Notes: generated by a model from the sequence alone, not told the origin. DNA of 64,000 bases from Unio delphinus (GCA_029339505.1 JAQISU010000097.1:6600001-6664000), one strand, 5' to 3'. Counted from the stretch's first letter, positions 9,233 to 18,172 are shown. Translations and numbers: made by a program.

Positions 9233-12200
9233 TCAAATTCTCGTTGTTTTTTTTTTGTCTTGTTGTTTGTAACCGGAGAGTTTTTTATCAATAATATCAT
9301 TATCATCGCCAATGATTTCATCATCGCCACCAATGATTTCATCATCGCCACCAATGATTTCATCATCGAAGACAATTCTTCGAAGTTGATTTATTTTTCG
9401 TACTCTAGACACTGCGAGATAGACTAAATTTGACCATTCTATGCGATTATCTACCATCCAAACAATTGTATCCGATATAGTCAATCCCTGTGAAGAGTGT
9501 ATTGTTGCTGCATAACCTTGCGTCCATGGGGATTTATTAGCACGCAATGCATCTTCAACGACATTGATATCAACCAGCACAATATCATTTAATACGAGAA
9601 TCTTCTTTTCACGCCCTGACTCTGTCAGGCCTGGAATATCAACTTCGATGTTCTGTTTTCGTGTATCCGATGGCCTATAACAGAGGGGCACTGGAAGTGT
9701 TGCAAATTTTTGTTTATGCAATTCAAATAACTTCATCTGAAGTGTGTCCCTGACTACTTTTCTACTTGCAATGATTAAATCATTTGGTCTCCACGCTTCC
9801 CAAAACTCATTCATGGGAGTTTCCGAAATTATTTCACGGGCTATTTCACACTGGATTTTATCCGTTTGTAATCTAATTAGTTTCTTCAATTCTTTTAATT
9901 CATTATCAAGTGATCTATGATCGGTATCAATTTCTTCATAATAGTCTACAAAACCCTTTAGCCATTCATGGGGAGATGCACCGACAAATGGTGGTGGTTG
10001 CCCGTGATCACCGCACATGACGACTTTTGTATTTTTTAATAACAACCACTCAAGAAATATTTTTAAGACATCTTCGGACACTGTGTCTATTTCATCCCAC
10101 ATGATGAATTCAGGAATAAATTTCTCTCCCATGCGCTCAGGAGTCCATTTATCTCCCTTCCATCTAAAGAAACTATGATAAGTGCAGGCATTTACCCCTC
10201 TCTGTATCATTTCTCTTGCAAGTCTGTGAGTCGGTGTTAGTACAATCATGTTTGGATTGGAAACACGAAATAACTCAATTACCCGGGTTGTTTTTCCTGA
10301 CCCACCACAGCCGTTTAAATAAACTGTTTTATATCTACAGATTGGATCAGAAATCGGTGGTGCACTAGAAAATTCTGAACACTGATTGCTTTCTAAGTAA
10401 TTATTTTCAATGGTAACATCTGCTGATGGAATATAATCATGAAGCATTTCTTTCTTAATTCTCCATGACCCCCAATTCTCGTTGCCAGTAGCCTTAAAAT
10501 CAGCCATTTTGCTATTTATGTAAAATGAGTCAGTAGCAACTCTAACTGCGGTGGTAGGAAATCTATTGATCATTGAAAATAAATTAATAGAAGCATAACC
10601 AAGCATAGAAGCTCTCAAATGTGTGTACTGCGGATTGTATCCATCAGTGTAAGTAACAATTGTACCCAATTTGGTTCCATCGGACATAAATGCGTCCTTA
10701 CGATTGACATATAGGCCCCTATTCGTTAAATCCGTGATTACAAAATCGTATTCAGCATTGTCTATAATCAATCGTGAAGAATATCTCGTATTATCATCTT
10801 TGCCACCTTGGGTAAATTTACCGATTATTCTTCGTCCAAGATCTTTTGCTTCATTGTTTCTGATTTCAAATAACTGTTTGGACCAATCCATGATTTGTTG
10901 TTCATTAAAATCAGGAAACAGTTTTCGCTCTTCGCTAATTATTTTTTCTAGATCAGGTTGTGGTAACCAGACTGATTTCTGTGCTCGATAGGATATAATT
11001 GTTTCACTGACAATTAATGATTTTAACATCTTACAATCAAGCATATACCGTAATAGCACTATTGGCATCCAGTGTTTTTCAGACATGTGTTTACCAATCC
11101 AAAGATAACTACACGGATGAAGTCCTGTAGCCATTTCAAATGATACTACACAAGCGAATCCTGTTAAATCAAAATCAGGCAGTGGTCCATTAATAGCAAC
11201 ACGGGTCATTTCGTGTGTGGGGTGTCCAAATCGTTTGAAATATTTCTCACACTCTCCATACCCAAGAAAACTTCCTGGATAACACGCAATCATATCAACT
11301 GAAATAACGGTATCAGCGGTGTATTTTGTATTCCATAATCCTCCATGGCCGTATTCAAGACAAGACAATTTGACCTCTGATAAGAACTCACTTCGTGTTG
11401 GTTTCCACGCGTTTTTCTTCCTAGCAAAATGTGCTACAACTGATGGAAGTGTAAAACAGTTTGCTAATAATTGATCGTTGTCTTCCCCCAGAGAACTCTG
11501 GGGAGAAAACTCACTAGCTAGTTGTTTCATTTGATTATGCAGCTCTTCAGTACGGTACAATTCTCCGTTGGGCCTTACAAACTGATCAAATCTACATTCT
11601 TCGTCTGAAGTACTATGAAATAGCCACATTGACACGGGATCGTTTTTACTCAAATGGTAAATAGCATCAAATAATTTCTGCTCTGAAAAAAACTCTTCGG
11701 TTCCAAACAGAGTTTGGGATAGATATTTTACGGTTCTATCCCGTGGGAATATTGTTACTGCAGATGACCACGCGTGTTCGTTATGATCAATAATCTGTAT
11801 TGGGGTTCCATTTTTATTATATTTCGATTCGTATAATACTTCACCGGTGATTGTCCTTACCGATATTGGAAATCTCAATGATGTTTCTAATTTGGCTATA
11901 TCTTGAATTGTTGCCCCATGCTGTTTCACTGTCAGTTCCCATTCGGTTATTTTTTTTCGTCTTAGATCAGTTAGTTTATTTCCCCGGGACGCATTTGTGA
12001 AGTGTTCCATTATTCGTGCTGCTACACAATTGAGCCCTGTCGAATATTTCATGGGTGCTAGTTTTGCAATATCAGGTTTGTCATTGAGCGGATATATCCC
12101 GTAAACAACTGCTGTGACAGGATAAGATCTTTCGTAGTAGGGTTTGTCAATTCCAGTCAAAATTCCTGGTTTTGAATCCTGAGTCACAGTGACAGTTTTT

Positions 12201-12538
12201 TTGTCCTTAAGAATAGGCTCGTATTTGTCCCTAATGATCCATTTTCCATTATCACGGATAAGGAATTTTATTCGAAAAAAATTTCTTTCTTCCCCAAGAC
12301 GTGAGATTATCACTGCTGCTTTTTCATCATTCATGGTAGCGTCAACAACACCATCAATTCGAAATGTTGACCAACAATGAGCTGCCCCATCACGCTTGAA
12401 TTCATTAAAACAGTCTCTGATTTTACTAATCAAGGTTCTATCAAGAATTTTATTCTTTGGTGTATCAGAAACTCTATCAAGATTGAATTGAACACTTTTC
12501 CAAGGCTTAATTTTCGATAATCTCTCGAACTCCTCCAT
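9233..12538 (-). CDS. Replicase: B-family-polymerase-like + SF1 helicase
   Basis: A 1101-aa protein, intact up to the lost HNH tail. The central region has polymerase-like motifs: VDMIACYPGS around Asp415 (motif A style, Asp...Tyr-Pro), KDLGRRIIGKF near 566-575 (motif B style), and VATDSFYI around Asp670 (motif C style, with the usual first Asp replaced by Ala). I see no clear exonuclease motifs. The last third is a superfamily 1 helicase: Walker A GCGGSGKT 743-750, Walker B MWDEID 813-818, GDHGQPPP 843-850, TIHSSQGLT 1012-1020, and YLAVSRVR 1040-1047. An acidic GGDDEII repeat follows (three copies here, two in element 2). It starts at ATG 12538, 24 bp from the divergent zinc finger gene. Genome replication is inferred. 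The polymerase assignment rests on short motifs and is less certain than the helicase. Confidence 0.8.
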   Translation of the reverse strand: MEEFERLSKIKPWKSVQFNLDRVSDTPKNKILDRTLISKIRDCFNEFKRDGAAHCWSTFRIDGVVDATMNDEKAAVIISRLGEERNFFRIKFLIRDNGKWIIRDKYEPILKDKKTVTVTQDSKPGILTGIDKPYYERSYPVTAVVYGIYPLNDKPDIAKLAPMKYSTGLNCVAARIMEHFTNASRGNKLTDLRRKKITEWELTVKQHGATIQDIAKLETSLRFPISVRTITGEVLYESKYNKNGTPIQIIDHNEHAWSSAVTIFPRDRTVKYLSQTLFGTEEFFSEQKLFDAIYHLSKNDPVSMWLFHSTSDEECRFDQFVRPNGELYRTEELHNQMKQLASEFSPQSSLGEDNDQLLANCFTLPSVVAHFARKKNAWKPTRSEFLSEVKLSCLEYGHGGLWNTKYTADTVISVDMIACYPGSFLGYGECEKYFKRFGHPTHEMTRVAINGPLPDFDLTGFACVVSFEMATGLHPCSYLWIGKHMSEKHWMPIVLLRYMLDCKMLKSLIVSETIISYRAQKSVWLPQPDLEKIISEERKLFPDFNEQQIMDWSKQLFEIRNNEAKDLGRRIIGKFTQGGKDDNTRYSSRLIIDNAEYDFVITDLTNRGLYVNRKDAFMSDGTKLGTIVTYTDGYNPQYTHLRASMLGYASINLFSMINRFPTTAVRVATDSFYINSKMADFKATGNENWGSWRIKKEMLHDYIPSADVTIENNYLESNQCSEFSSAPPISDPICRYKTVYLNGCGGSGKTTRVIELFRVSNPNMIVLTPTHRLAREMIQRGVNACTYHSFFRWKGDKWTPERMGEKFIPEFIMWDEIDTVSEDVLKIFLEWLLLKNTKVVMCGDHGQPPPFVGASPHEWLKGFVDYYEEIDTDHRSLDNELKELKKLIRLQTDKIQCEIAREIISETPMNEFWEAWRPNDLIIASRKVVRDTLQMKLFELHKQKFATLPVPLCYRPSDTRKQNIEVDIPGLTESGREKKILVLNDIVLVDINVVEDALRANKSPWTQGYAATIHSSQGLTISDTIVWMVDNRIEWSNLVYLAVSRVRKINQLRRIVFDDEIIGGDDEIIGGDDEIIGDDNDIIDKKLSGYKQQDKKKTTRI

Positions 12539-12562
12539 ACTATAATTAAAACAAGTATTTAA

Positions 12563-12931
12563 ATGAAAGATTTAAGTATAATGAATCATTGCAAATGGCT
12601 TATGATTGGATCAGTGACACCGTGTAACAAATCATGCAGAAATGAATTCTGTTGGTATCATATGCAAAGCTTTCGTCGTGGAAGCCTTGGTCCGTTACCA
12701 TGTATTCGATGTGGAGTTGGGGTTAGGGGAAGGTCGCAATTATGTCTTAGGTGTGGCGGCAAACGATACAGGGAACTAAAACGCTATTATGACAAACGAA
12801 TAAAAAATGGACAATCAATCAGAAATTATGAACCTGACACTGACAAAGTCAGCGACAAAATCATAAAATCCCCTCAAGACTACATTGAAAGATTCTCCAG
12901 TGATGGTATTAATGAATTAGACAAACAATAG
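12563..12931 (+). CDS. Cys-rich zinc finger protein
   Basis: A 122-aa basic protein with many Cys/His residues in the first 65 positions: a first cluster around TPCNKSCRNEFCWYH, then CIRC and CLRC knuckles separated by a Gly/Arg-rich turn. The C-terminal half is charged and variable; element 2 carries 113 aa with a different tail. Divergent from the replicase with 24 bp between start codons, it is likely expressed with the replication genes. A regulatory or nucleic-acid-binding role is plausible. I do not recognise the family. Confidence 0.65.
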   Translation: MKDLSIMNHCKWLMIGSVTPCNKSCRNEFCWYHMQSFRRGSLGPLPCIRCGVGVRGRSQLCLRCGGKRYRELKRYYDKRIKNGQSIRNYEPDTDKVSDKIIKSPQDYIERFSSDGINELDKQ

Positions 12932-12966
12932 TTAGTATACAAATGAACCAAGTGAGTTATCTCCCT

Positions 12967-13370
12967 CAGCGGCTGGGTATTGTTTTATAAGAAAAGAAAT
13001 ATTTTCTTTTTTTTTTAGTGTTTAAGTCAAATATTCTGTCTCATTTAAATACCGTGAAACACCATTAATAAGTAATTTAAGAAAATAAAATAACACCCTG
13101 TGGATTGCTGTATTAAATTACCTTATATACTTTCTCCCTTAGATTGTGTTAACTTGTTTTATGGGTTATTGCGATTCAGCGGCTGGGCATTGTTTTGTAA
13201 GAAAAGAAATGTTTTCAAACAATTATATTCTTTTTTCTAGTGCTTTATGCAAATATTCTGTCTCATTTAAATACTGTGAAACAGCATTAACAAGTAATTG
13301 AAGAAAATAAAATAGCACACCTTGCGGATTGCTGTATTAAGTCCCCTTATATACTATATGAATATTTACA
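12967..13370 (+). repeat. 210-bp direct repeat, 2 copies
   Basis: Two copies begin at 12967 and 13177 with CAGCGGCTGGG(T/C)ATTG and share an ATTCTGTCTCATTTAAATAC block and a CTTATATACT block near the end. Element 2 holds three copies in the same place (39560-40190). No open frame is conserved. A replication, enhancer or non-coding transcript role is possible. Confidence 0.8.
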
Positions 13371-13411
13371 ACATATATATGTTAAAAAACGTTATTTTTT
13401 ATGGACGTGAA

Positions 13412-13478
13412 CAGTGGTCTAACGGTATCGTGTTTGGCTTGTAAACCCAGACAATTATTCTTCACATGTTCGCGCCCC
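13412..13478 (+). other. tRNA-like A box/B box fragment
   Basis: GTGGTCTAACGG (about 13414-13425) resembles a tRNA D-arm/A box, and TGTTCGCGCCC (13468-13478) a T-loop/B box, at tRNA-like spacing. The anticodon stem does not pair properly, so this is no functional tRNA. It may be a tRNA-derived fragment or an RNA polymerase III promoter. Element 2 lacks it at the corresponding place. Confidence 0.3.
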
Positions 13479-13564
13479 ATAGCAGACAAATTGTCTGATG
13501 GTGAAACGGTGGATGTTTTTTTTTTCTATTTAATTGAGGGGAGGGAGGGCAACCCCTCTGTGTG

Positions 13565-13674
13565 CATTCACATAACATGCAAACCCATGCTATCAAATTT
13601 ACGGTAGCGTGGGTTGTCGGTTTTTGACAACTTACGCAACCATGAATTTGATTTCATGGGTTGCATGTTGAATG
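13565..13674. repeat. Large imperfect hairpin
   Basis: The left arm 13565-13589 (containing ACATGCAAACCCATG) and right arm 13655-13674 (CATGGGTTGCATGTTGAATG) are inverted copies around a 65-bp loop. The loop contains a shorter inverted pair (GCGTGGGTTGT / ACTTACGCAACC). It is placed between the 210-bp repeats and the iteron array. Element 2 has a different large hairpin in the same interval. Confidence 0.6.
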
Positions 13675-14052
13675 TAAACACATACAATGCCCTAAAATAA
13701 ATAACATCCATGGATGTAATCAGCTCTCCATCACATTTGGGTAGCCCCGTATGGTGTTCAAAATGAATTACCGGCCAAAAAAAGGTTCGTGGATGCACAT
13801 TGGGTAACCCCAGAATGAATTATCGGCTAAAAGAAACGGTCATAGGGTCATATCTCAAAGAGCAAAAACAAAAAAAAACATTCTGATATAAAACAGAAAC
13901 AGAAAAATGCTCTAACAAAGGAACCCTATGAAAGACACAAAGGCCTAATAAGGGACCCAATGAATGCAAATAGAACCACAGCGGCCTATATCAAGGGGGT
14001 CAAATGACTGATAACCGCTCATCATGGTTGATATTTATTTTTGTCTGCATTT

Positions 14053-14385
14053 ATATTTATATATACAGACTGAATTTTTAAAAAAGATATTTATATATAC
14101 AGAATTAATTTTAAAAAAGATATTTATATATACAGAATTAATTTTAATAAATATATTTATATATACAGAATTAATTTTAAAAAATATATTTATATATACA
14201 GAATTAATTTTAAAAAATATATTTATATATACAGAATTAATTTTAAAAAATATATTTATATATACAGAATTAATTTTAAAAAATATATTTATATATACAG
14301 AATTAATTTTAAAAAATATATTTATATATACAGAATTAATTTTAAAAAAATATATTTATATATACAGACTGAATTTTAAAAATAT
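14053..14385. repeat. 33-bp AT-rich iterons, about 10 copies
   Basis: Each unit carries TTTATATATACAGAATTAAT followed by an A-rich stretch. The first and last units carry ACTGAAT instead. Element 2 has about six copies in the corresponding place. The array separates the replication genes from the virion genes and is a candidate origin or late-promoter region. The 129-aa frame across it is a repeat artefact. Confidence 0.85.
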
Positions 14386-14436
14386 TAACGGCTCATTTAT
14401 TTTTGAAAAATGAATTAGAAATATGTATTATCATAT

Positions 14437-14793
14437 ATGAATTCTGAAATTATGAATAGCATCATTGTTGAAATTGCAAAATTGAAAAATCAGAATATTA
14501 AATTGTCAGATGGGTTAAATCCTGATCAAATCAAGTCGGATTTTCAGGATATAGAATACGGAGTTAGCACTAACAAGTATATGTTACCAAAGAAATATGC
14601 ACTCATCAAAAAAATTCAAAATTCTATTCGAGACTCTCTTGCATTTTCCAGTGAAGTAGGTGTGTTTGTTCCGTTATATACTATCGTGGAAGGAATACGA
14701 AAAGAATTGGGTAACGAATATGAATTGAAAAAGGAAGTTAATTCTAAAATTAGAAACTTACGAGCGTTAATTCAAGAAAATGAACTATTTTGA
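14437..14793 (+). CDS. Conserved 118-aa protein, function unknown
   Basis: A charged, mostly helical 118-aa protein of no family I recognise, with no Cys knuckles or membrane segment. By eye it differs from the element 2 protein at three residues only (5, 20 and about 75), so it is among the best conserved genes of the pair. It is first in the late-strand series, just after the iterons, and is followed by a 500-bp hairpin-rich gap. Its position suggests a regulatory or morphogenesis role; no motif supports this. Confidence 0.65.
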   Translation: MNSEIMNSIIVEIAKLKNQNIKLSDGLNPDQIKSDFQDIEYGVSTNKYMLPKKYALIKKIQNSIRDSLAFSSEVGVFVPLYTIVEGIRKELGNEYELKKEVNSKIRNLRALIQENELF

Positions 14794-15307
14794 TTGACCG
14801 ACCCTCAAAAGATTTTGTCAGACAGTAAAATCTCCTTGAGATTTTCATTTTTTTGTCATTTTTTGATTGAATCAGTGAAAATATTTCACACTGCGAAAAT
14901 AAAATAGAATCCTAACAGCTTTGAAAGTTCTTTTAAGAACTTTTCCCTATGGAAAATCCAATGCAAAATCGACTACTTGACCCTACGAGGTTTTTTGATG
15001 AAAATCGATGAAAAATAACCAAACATCACTGAAAACAGGCAAAAATTGATGAAAAATGGCTAAAAATCATCAAAAATGAGTTTTAACAGCTTTTCCTTAT
15101 GGAAAATCCCATGTAAAATCGACTACTTGACTGTAAAATCTCTTTGAGATTTTCAACTGAAAACCACCAAAATGGCACCAAAACAGGCAAAATCAATGGA
15201 TAAAAAATAAAAATATTTCACAGCAATAAAAAATTGGACCGTTAAGGATGGAATCATCGATGGGAAAAATTGTTTTACAATTGAAAAATGGTTTCTGATT
15301 TCAAATA
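14794..15307. other. Hairpin-rich non-coding region
   Basis: About 510 bp without a gene but full of inverted repeats: AAAATCTCCTTGAGATTTT near 14828, AAAGTTCTTTTAAGAACTTTT near 14923, TTTTCCCTATGGAAAATCC near 14940, TTTTCCTTATGGAAAATCC near 15090, and AAAATCTCTTTGAGATTTT near 15135. A direct repeat carrying CGACTACTTGAC occurs twice (about 14939-14981 and 15085-15131). The whole region is conserved in element 2 (37485-37998) with few changes. Candidate packaging signal, origin, or structured leader for the following gene. Confidence 0.7.
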
Positions 15308-16243
15308 ATGGTCAATGAAGCATTAACAACCCGATTGGCTCGTGAACGACTGGATGCAATTAAGAAATTTATACCAATTCGTGACTCTGTCAGGAATAAA
15401 CTGCAACAACGACAGAGTTTACAAACTGATTTTGCTCTGGGGTCTGAAGAATTGTTTAAACCAGTAACCACAGCAACGAAGGGGGTAGAGCGTGCTTTAC
15501 TGGGAGATGGTCCCGAGACGGGGAAATCTGTTATTGGTGAGCTTGAAAAACTAGCAGCGAAAACTGAACAAACAAAACAAATAGAATAAAAAAGAACAGT
15601 AGATGATTTACGCGTGAGATTTAACGAGGAAGGGTTAGCAGAAATTGATAAGACTGATCCAGCAAAGCTTGTTGTTACGTCTTATGAAAACAGAAAAAAA
15701 TGGTTGAAACCAGAACATCATAAGTTTGTTAAGAATTTCGCTCATTGGGCTGATATATTTTATAAAATCAAAACTAAAAAAAGTCAAATTAAGACAGATA
15801 GTGCATCATACATCGAATATATCGATGCGGTGAGTCTAGTGTATAATCAATACGAAGAGTTTAAACAACCAAGATTGCAAAAGCGGCGACAGCAGCCTGC
15901 AAAGAAAATATCTTTCTCTCCTAAAAAACAACAACTACCACCTGATGATGATGATGATGATTATTTACAAGAAACGGGTTTAGAAAAACTAGATGAAGCA
16001 GCTGGTTATAGCGGAAGTGGACTGCAAAATCCAAGGATTGGAAACACTTGTCCTGATAGTGTTATCAATGATATATCACGATTAGATGTTCTTGTAGGAG
16101 GATTCCGAGCTGGAAATAACTCTCCACAAATAATTAATGAAGCAGCTGATATCTGTAGACGGTTATTTGCCGGCGGTATCATGGATATCAAAACATATCG
16201 AGATTTCATTGACGAGTTAGCAAATGGGTATCATAGTGATTAA
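15308..16243 (+). pseudogene. Late protein with variable centre, interrupted
   Basis: One frame of about 311 codons interrupted by an in-frame TAA at 15587-15589. The N-terminal 60 residues (MVNEALTTRLARERLDAIKK...) and the C-terminal 50 (ISRLDVLVGG, AGNNSP, EAADICRRLFAGGIMDI) match element 2 closely, while the middle (about residues 70-240) does not. The middle is basic and ends in a run of six Asp, followed by a Gly/Ser hinge. I do not recognise the family. Its place at the head of the capsid genes suggests a virion protein. Confidence 0.65.
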
Positions 16244-16252
16244 ATAACAATT

Positions 16253-16270
16253 GAAAACACTATTGTTTTT
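16253..16270 (+). other. Gene-end hairpin
   Basis: GAAAACACTATTGTTTTT forms an AAAACA/TGTTTT stem between two late genes. At the same place in element 2 (36482-36497) the stem is AAAACT/AGTTTT, so both sides changed together. Confidence 0.5.
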
Positions 16271-16276
16271 ATAATA

Positions 16277-16708
16277 ATGATCATCCATTACAATCATGAT
16301 AAACCAACCCTCGTCTATGTAGTTAATTCACGGTTTCCAGTTTATAAAGCATACTATGGAGATGGCCTCGGCAATACCATTTTAGGATTCTTTTCAAGAA
16401 TGGCCCCAAAAGTGATGCCGTTAGCTAAACAATTATCAATGAAAGCCATTGATGTTATTCGTGATAAGGGTATTAGTACTGTTGGAGATCTTGCCGGGAA
16501 AGCGTTTTCAACTGCGAAGGATAAAATAACATGATCAGTGAGGCGAAAAAAGAAACCGTTACCGTCTACAGAAGAAATGCCTGCAAGTGTTAGTAAAATT
16601 ATAAATAAAGCAGTAGATGAAAAACTAGCGTCGATGGTAAATCAAGGGGACCAAAGCAATATTGCAAACATGATAGCGGGAAGTGGCTTTAAAAAACTAC
16701 GACGATGA
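16277..16708 (+). pseudogene. Basic minor capsid protein, interrupted
   Basis: A 143-codon frame with an in-frame TGA at 16532-16534, where element 2 (36027-36473, 148 aa) has sense codons. The N-terminus is short and polar, followed by a Gly-rich turn and an amphipathic region (MAPKVMPLAKQL...AIDVIRDKG), then a basic KKK stretch and a C-terminal GSGFKK motif with Arg. This architecture resembles adenovirus pVI-like or other internal capsid-lining proteins of Polinton-like viruses, but that is an analogy from layout and composition. It lies directly before the major capsid gene. Confidence 0.6.
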
Positions 16709-16713
16709 AAATG

Positions 16714-16733
16714 GAAAAATCGTTTACGATTTC
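16714..16733 (+). other. Gene-end hairpin
   Basis: GAAAAATCG-TTTA-CGATTTC stem-loop just after the minor capsid stop. Element 2 has a palindrome at its own stop (36019-36037). Confidence 0.5.
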
Positions 16734-16762
16734 ACTATTTAGACTCTGATAAATAGAATAAA

Positions 16763-18172
16763 ATGTTCAAAAAATCTCATGATCCGGCGTTTGATATAGA
16801 CGCCCCAGTTGGCAAGGATGATTCTGTACGCGATTATCAATATTACGCCTATCATGCCATAAACTCAAATAGTCGAGCAAGAATTGATCTTCAAGTCCAT
16901 GATACCAGTAAATACTTTTTACCCTGTGAAGCATTTATTGAAGTAGAAGGAGAAATTGTAACAACTGCTGATACTACTGCTGTACCAGCACCGTATCCAG
17001 CTGGTACTCAAGTCGGTTTTGTCAATAATGGTATTATGGCGCTATTTGAGAGTGCTAGATATCTCATTGATGGAAAAGAAATTGAGTCCATAGATCGTGA
17101 TGTGGATGTGGCTACAACAATAATCGGGTTAGCGAGATATTCCGATGATTATACAAGATCAGCAGGACCTTCTATGATGTTTGCAAAAGATGCTAAGAAT
17201 ACCGCTGGAGGAAATCCATTTGTTGTAAGACGACCAAAAAAACGTGATAATAGTGATTCTGATGTCGAGAATATGATTATAAACAACGATGCTAATTTCA
17301 ATCTAGGAGCTGCAACACGAAACTCAATGTTGCAAGGAGAGCGTAAATCATTTTCATGCGCGATTCCACTGCATCACATATTTGGATTCTGTAGAAACGT
17401 CAGAAAAGTGATCTACGGGGCGAAGCATACAGTATCGCTTGTACGAAAGAGTGATGATAACGACGTAATTTGGAGGATTGCAGCAGATGCTGCAGCCCCC
17501 AATGCTGATGCCGGTAGAGTCGATTTAACAAAAATATCATTGTGGATGCCAGTGTTGACTCCAGCAATCACCGCAGAAGGACGATTACTATCATTTATGG
17601 ACCAAGGAGGAAAATCATTACTAAGTTGGCTAACCGTGAGTACAGATGTGAAACAATCAAATATCAACGGGTTATTCACTTGGAACCTAGCATCAAAACA
17701 AGGCGTTTCTGCGCCACGTCATATATTTATTGCGTTACAGGATAACGCACGAGTTGGCAATCAACTCTCCAGTCATATGATATGTGATCAATTAGGTGTG
17801 AAAGACGTCTCACTGAGAATAAACGGCCAGCAGGAACCATCCGAGGATATACAACTTAATTACACAGAAAATCATATTGCACGAGTTTATCATCGTCTGT
17901 TGTCATTTATGGCACGCGATCAAAATGTGGATACTGGTTTGCAAATATCACAATATGATTTTAAAAGTCTGTATCCGATCTATTACTTCTCACTGGAACA
18001 TCTCGATTTGACAAGACAGTCAGTTGTTGATATACACTTTAGAGCTAATGTGACTCGTGGTGCTATTGCTGATTATAGAGCGGTTGCTGTCATTCTCAGT
18101 GATAAATCAATGCTACTCGAAGGTGTTGGTGGAAGAATGAGAGTGGTAGATGCCCCAGTAGAAAATCTTTGA
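16763..18172 (+). CDS. Major capsid protein (likely double jelly-roll)
   Basis: A 469-aa, beta-rich protein, intact in both elements (473 aa in element 2). Its size, position between the minor capsid gene and the core-peptide/protease genes, and absence of other domains fit the hexon-like double jelly-roll capsid protein of Polintons and adintoviruses. The fold cannot be proved by eye. Conserved blocks include SARYLIDGKEIESIDR, YTRSAGPSMMFAKD, LHHIFGFCRNVRKVIYGAKH, LLSFMDQGGKSLLSWL and LYPIYYFSLEHLDLTRQS. Between them three segments (about residues 72-87, 150-200 and 232-255) differ strongly from element 2 in sequence and length. Start ATG 16763, shortly after an A/T-rich leader. Confidence 0.75.
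   Translation: MFKKSHDPAFDIDAPVGKDDSVRDYQYYAYHAINSNSRARIDLQVHDTSKYFLPCEAFIEVEGEIVTTADTTAVPAPYPAGTQVGFVNNGIMALFESARYLIDGKEIESIDRDVDVATTIIGLARYSDDYTRSAGPSMMFAKDAKNTAGGNPFVVRRPKKRDNSDSDVENMIINNDANFNLGAATRNSMLQGERKSFSCAIPLHHIFGFCRNVRKVIYGAKHTVSLVRKSDDNDVIWRIAADAAAPNADAGRVDLTKISLWMPVLTPAITAEGRLLSFMDQGGKSLLSWLTVSTDVKQSNINGLFTWNLASKQGVSAPRHIFIALQDNARVGNQLSSHMICDQLGVKDVSLRINGQQEPSEDIQLNYTENHIARVYHRLLSFMARDQNVDTGLQISQYDFKSLYPIYYFSLEHLDLTRQSVVDIHFRANVTRGAIADYRAVAVILSDKSMLLEGVGGRMRVVDAPVENL

Noticed and set aside
10671..10991. 106-aa plus-strand frame in the replicase gene (also 42408-42728)
   Set aside because: Antisense shadow of a conserved coding region. Present in both elements only because the sense gene is conserved.
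13414..13478. A functional tRNA-Thr (TGT)
   Set aside because: The anticodon stem has several mismatches and the acceptor arms do not pair. Kept only as a low-confidence tRNA-like fragment.
13401..13798. Small frames in the non-coding hub of element 1
   Set aside because: Not shared with element 2 and overlapping hairpin or tRNA-like sequence.
14024..14413. 129-aa open frame rich in IFIYTELIL
   Set aside because: It is the 33-bp AT iteron array read in frame (33 is divisible by three). Copy number differs in element 2 and no real protein features exist.
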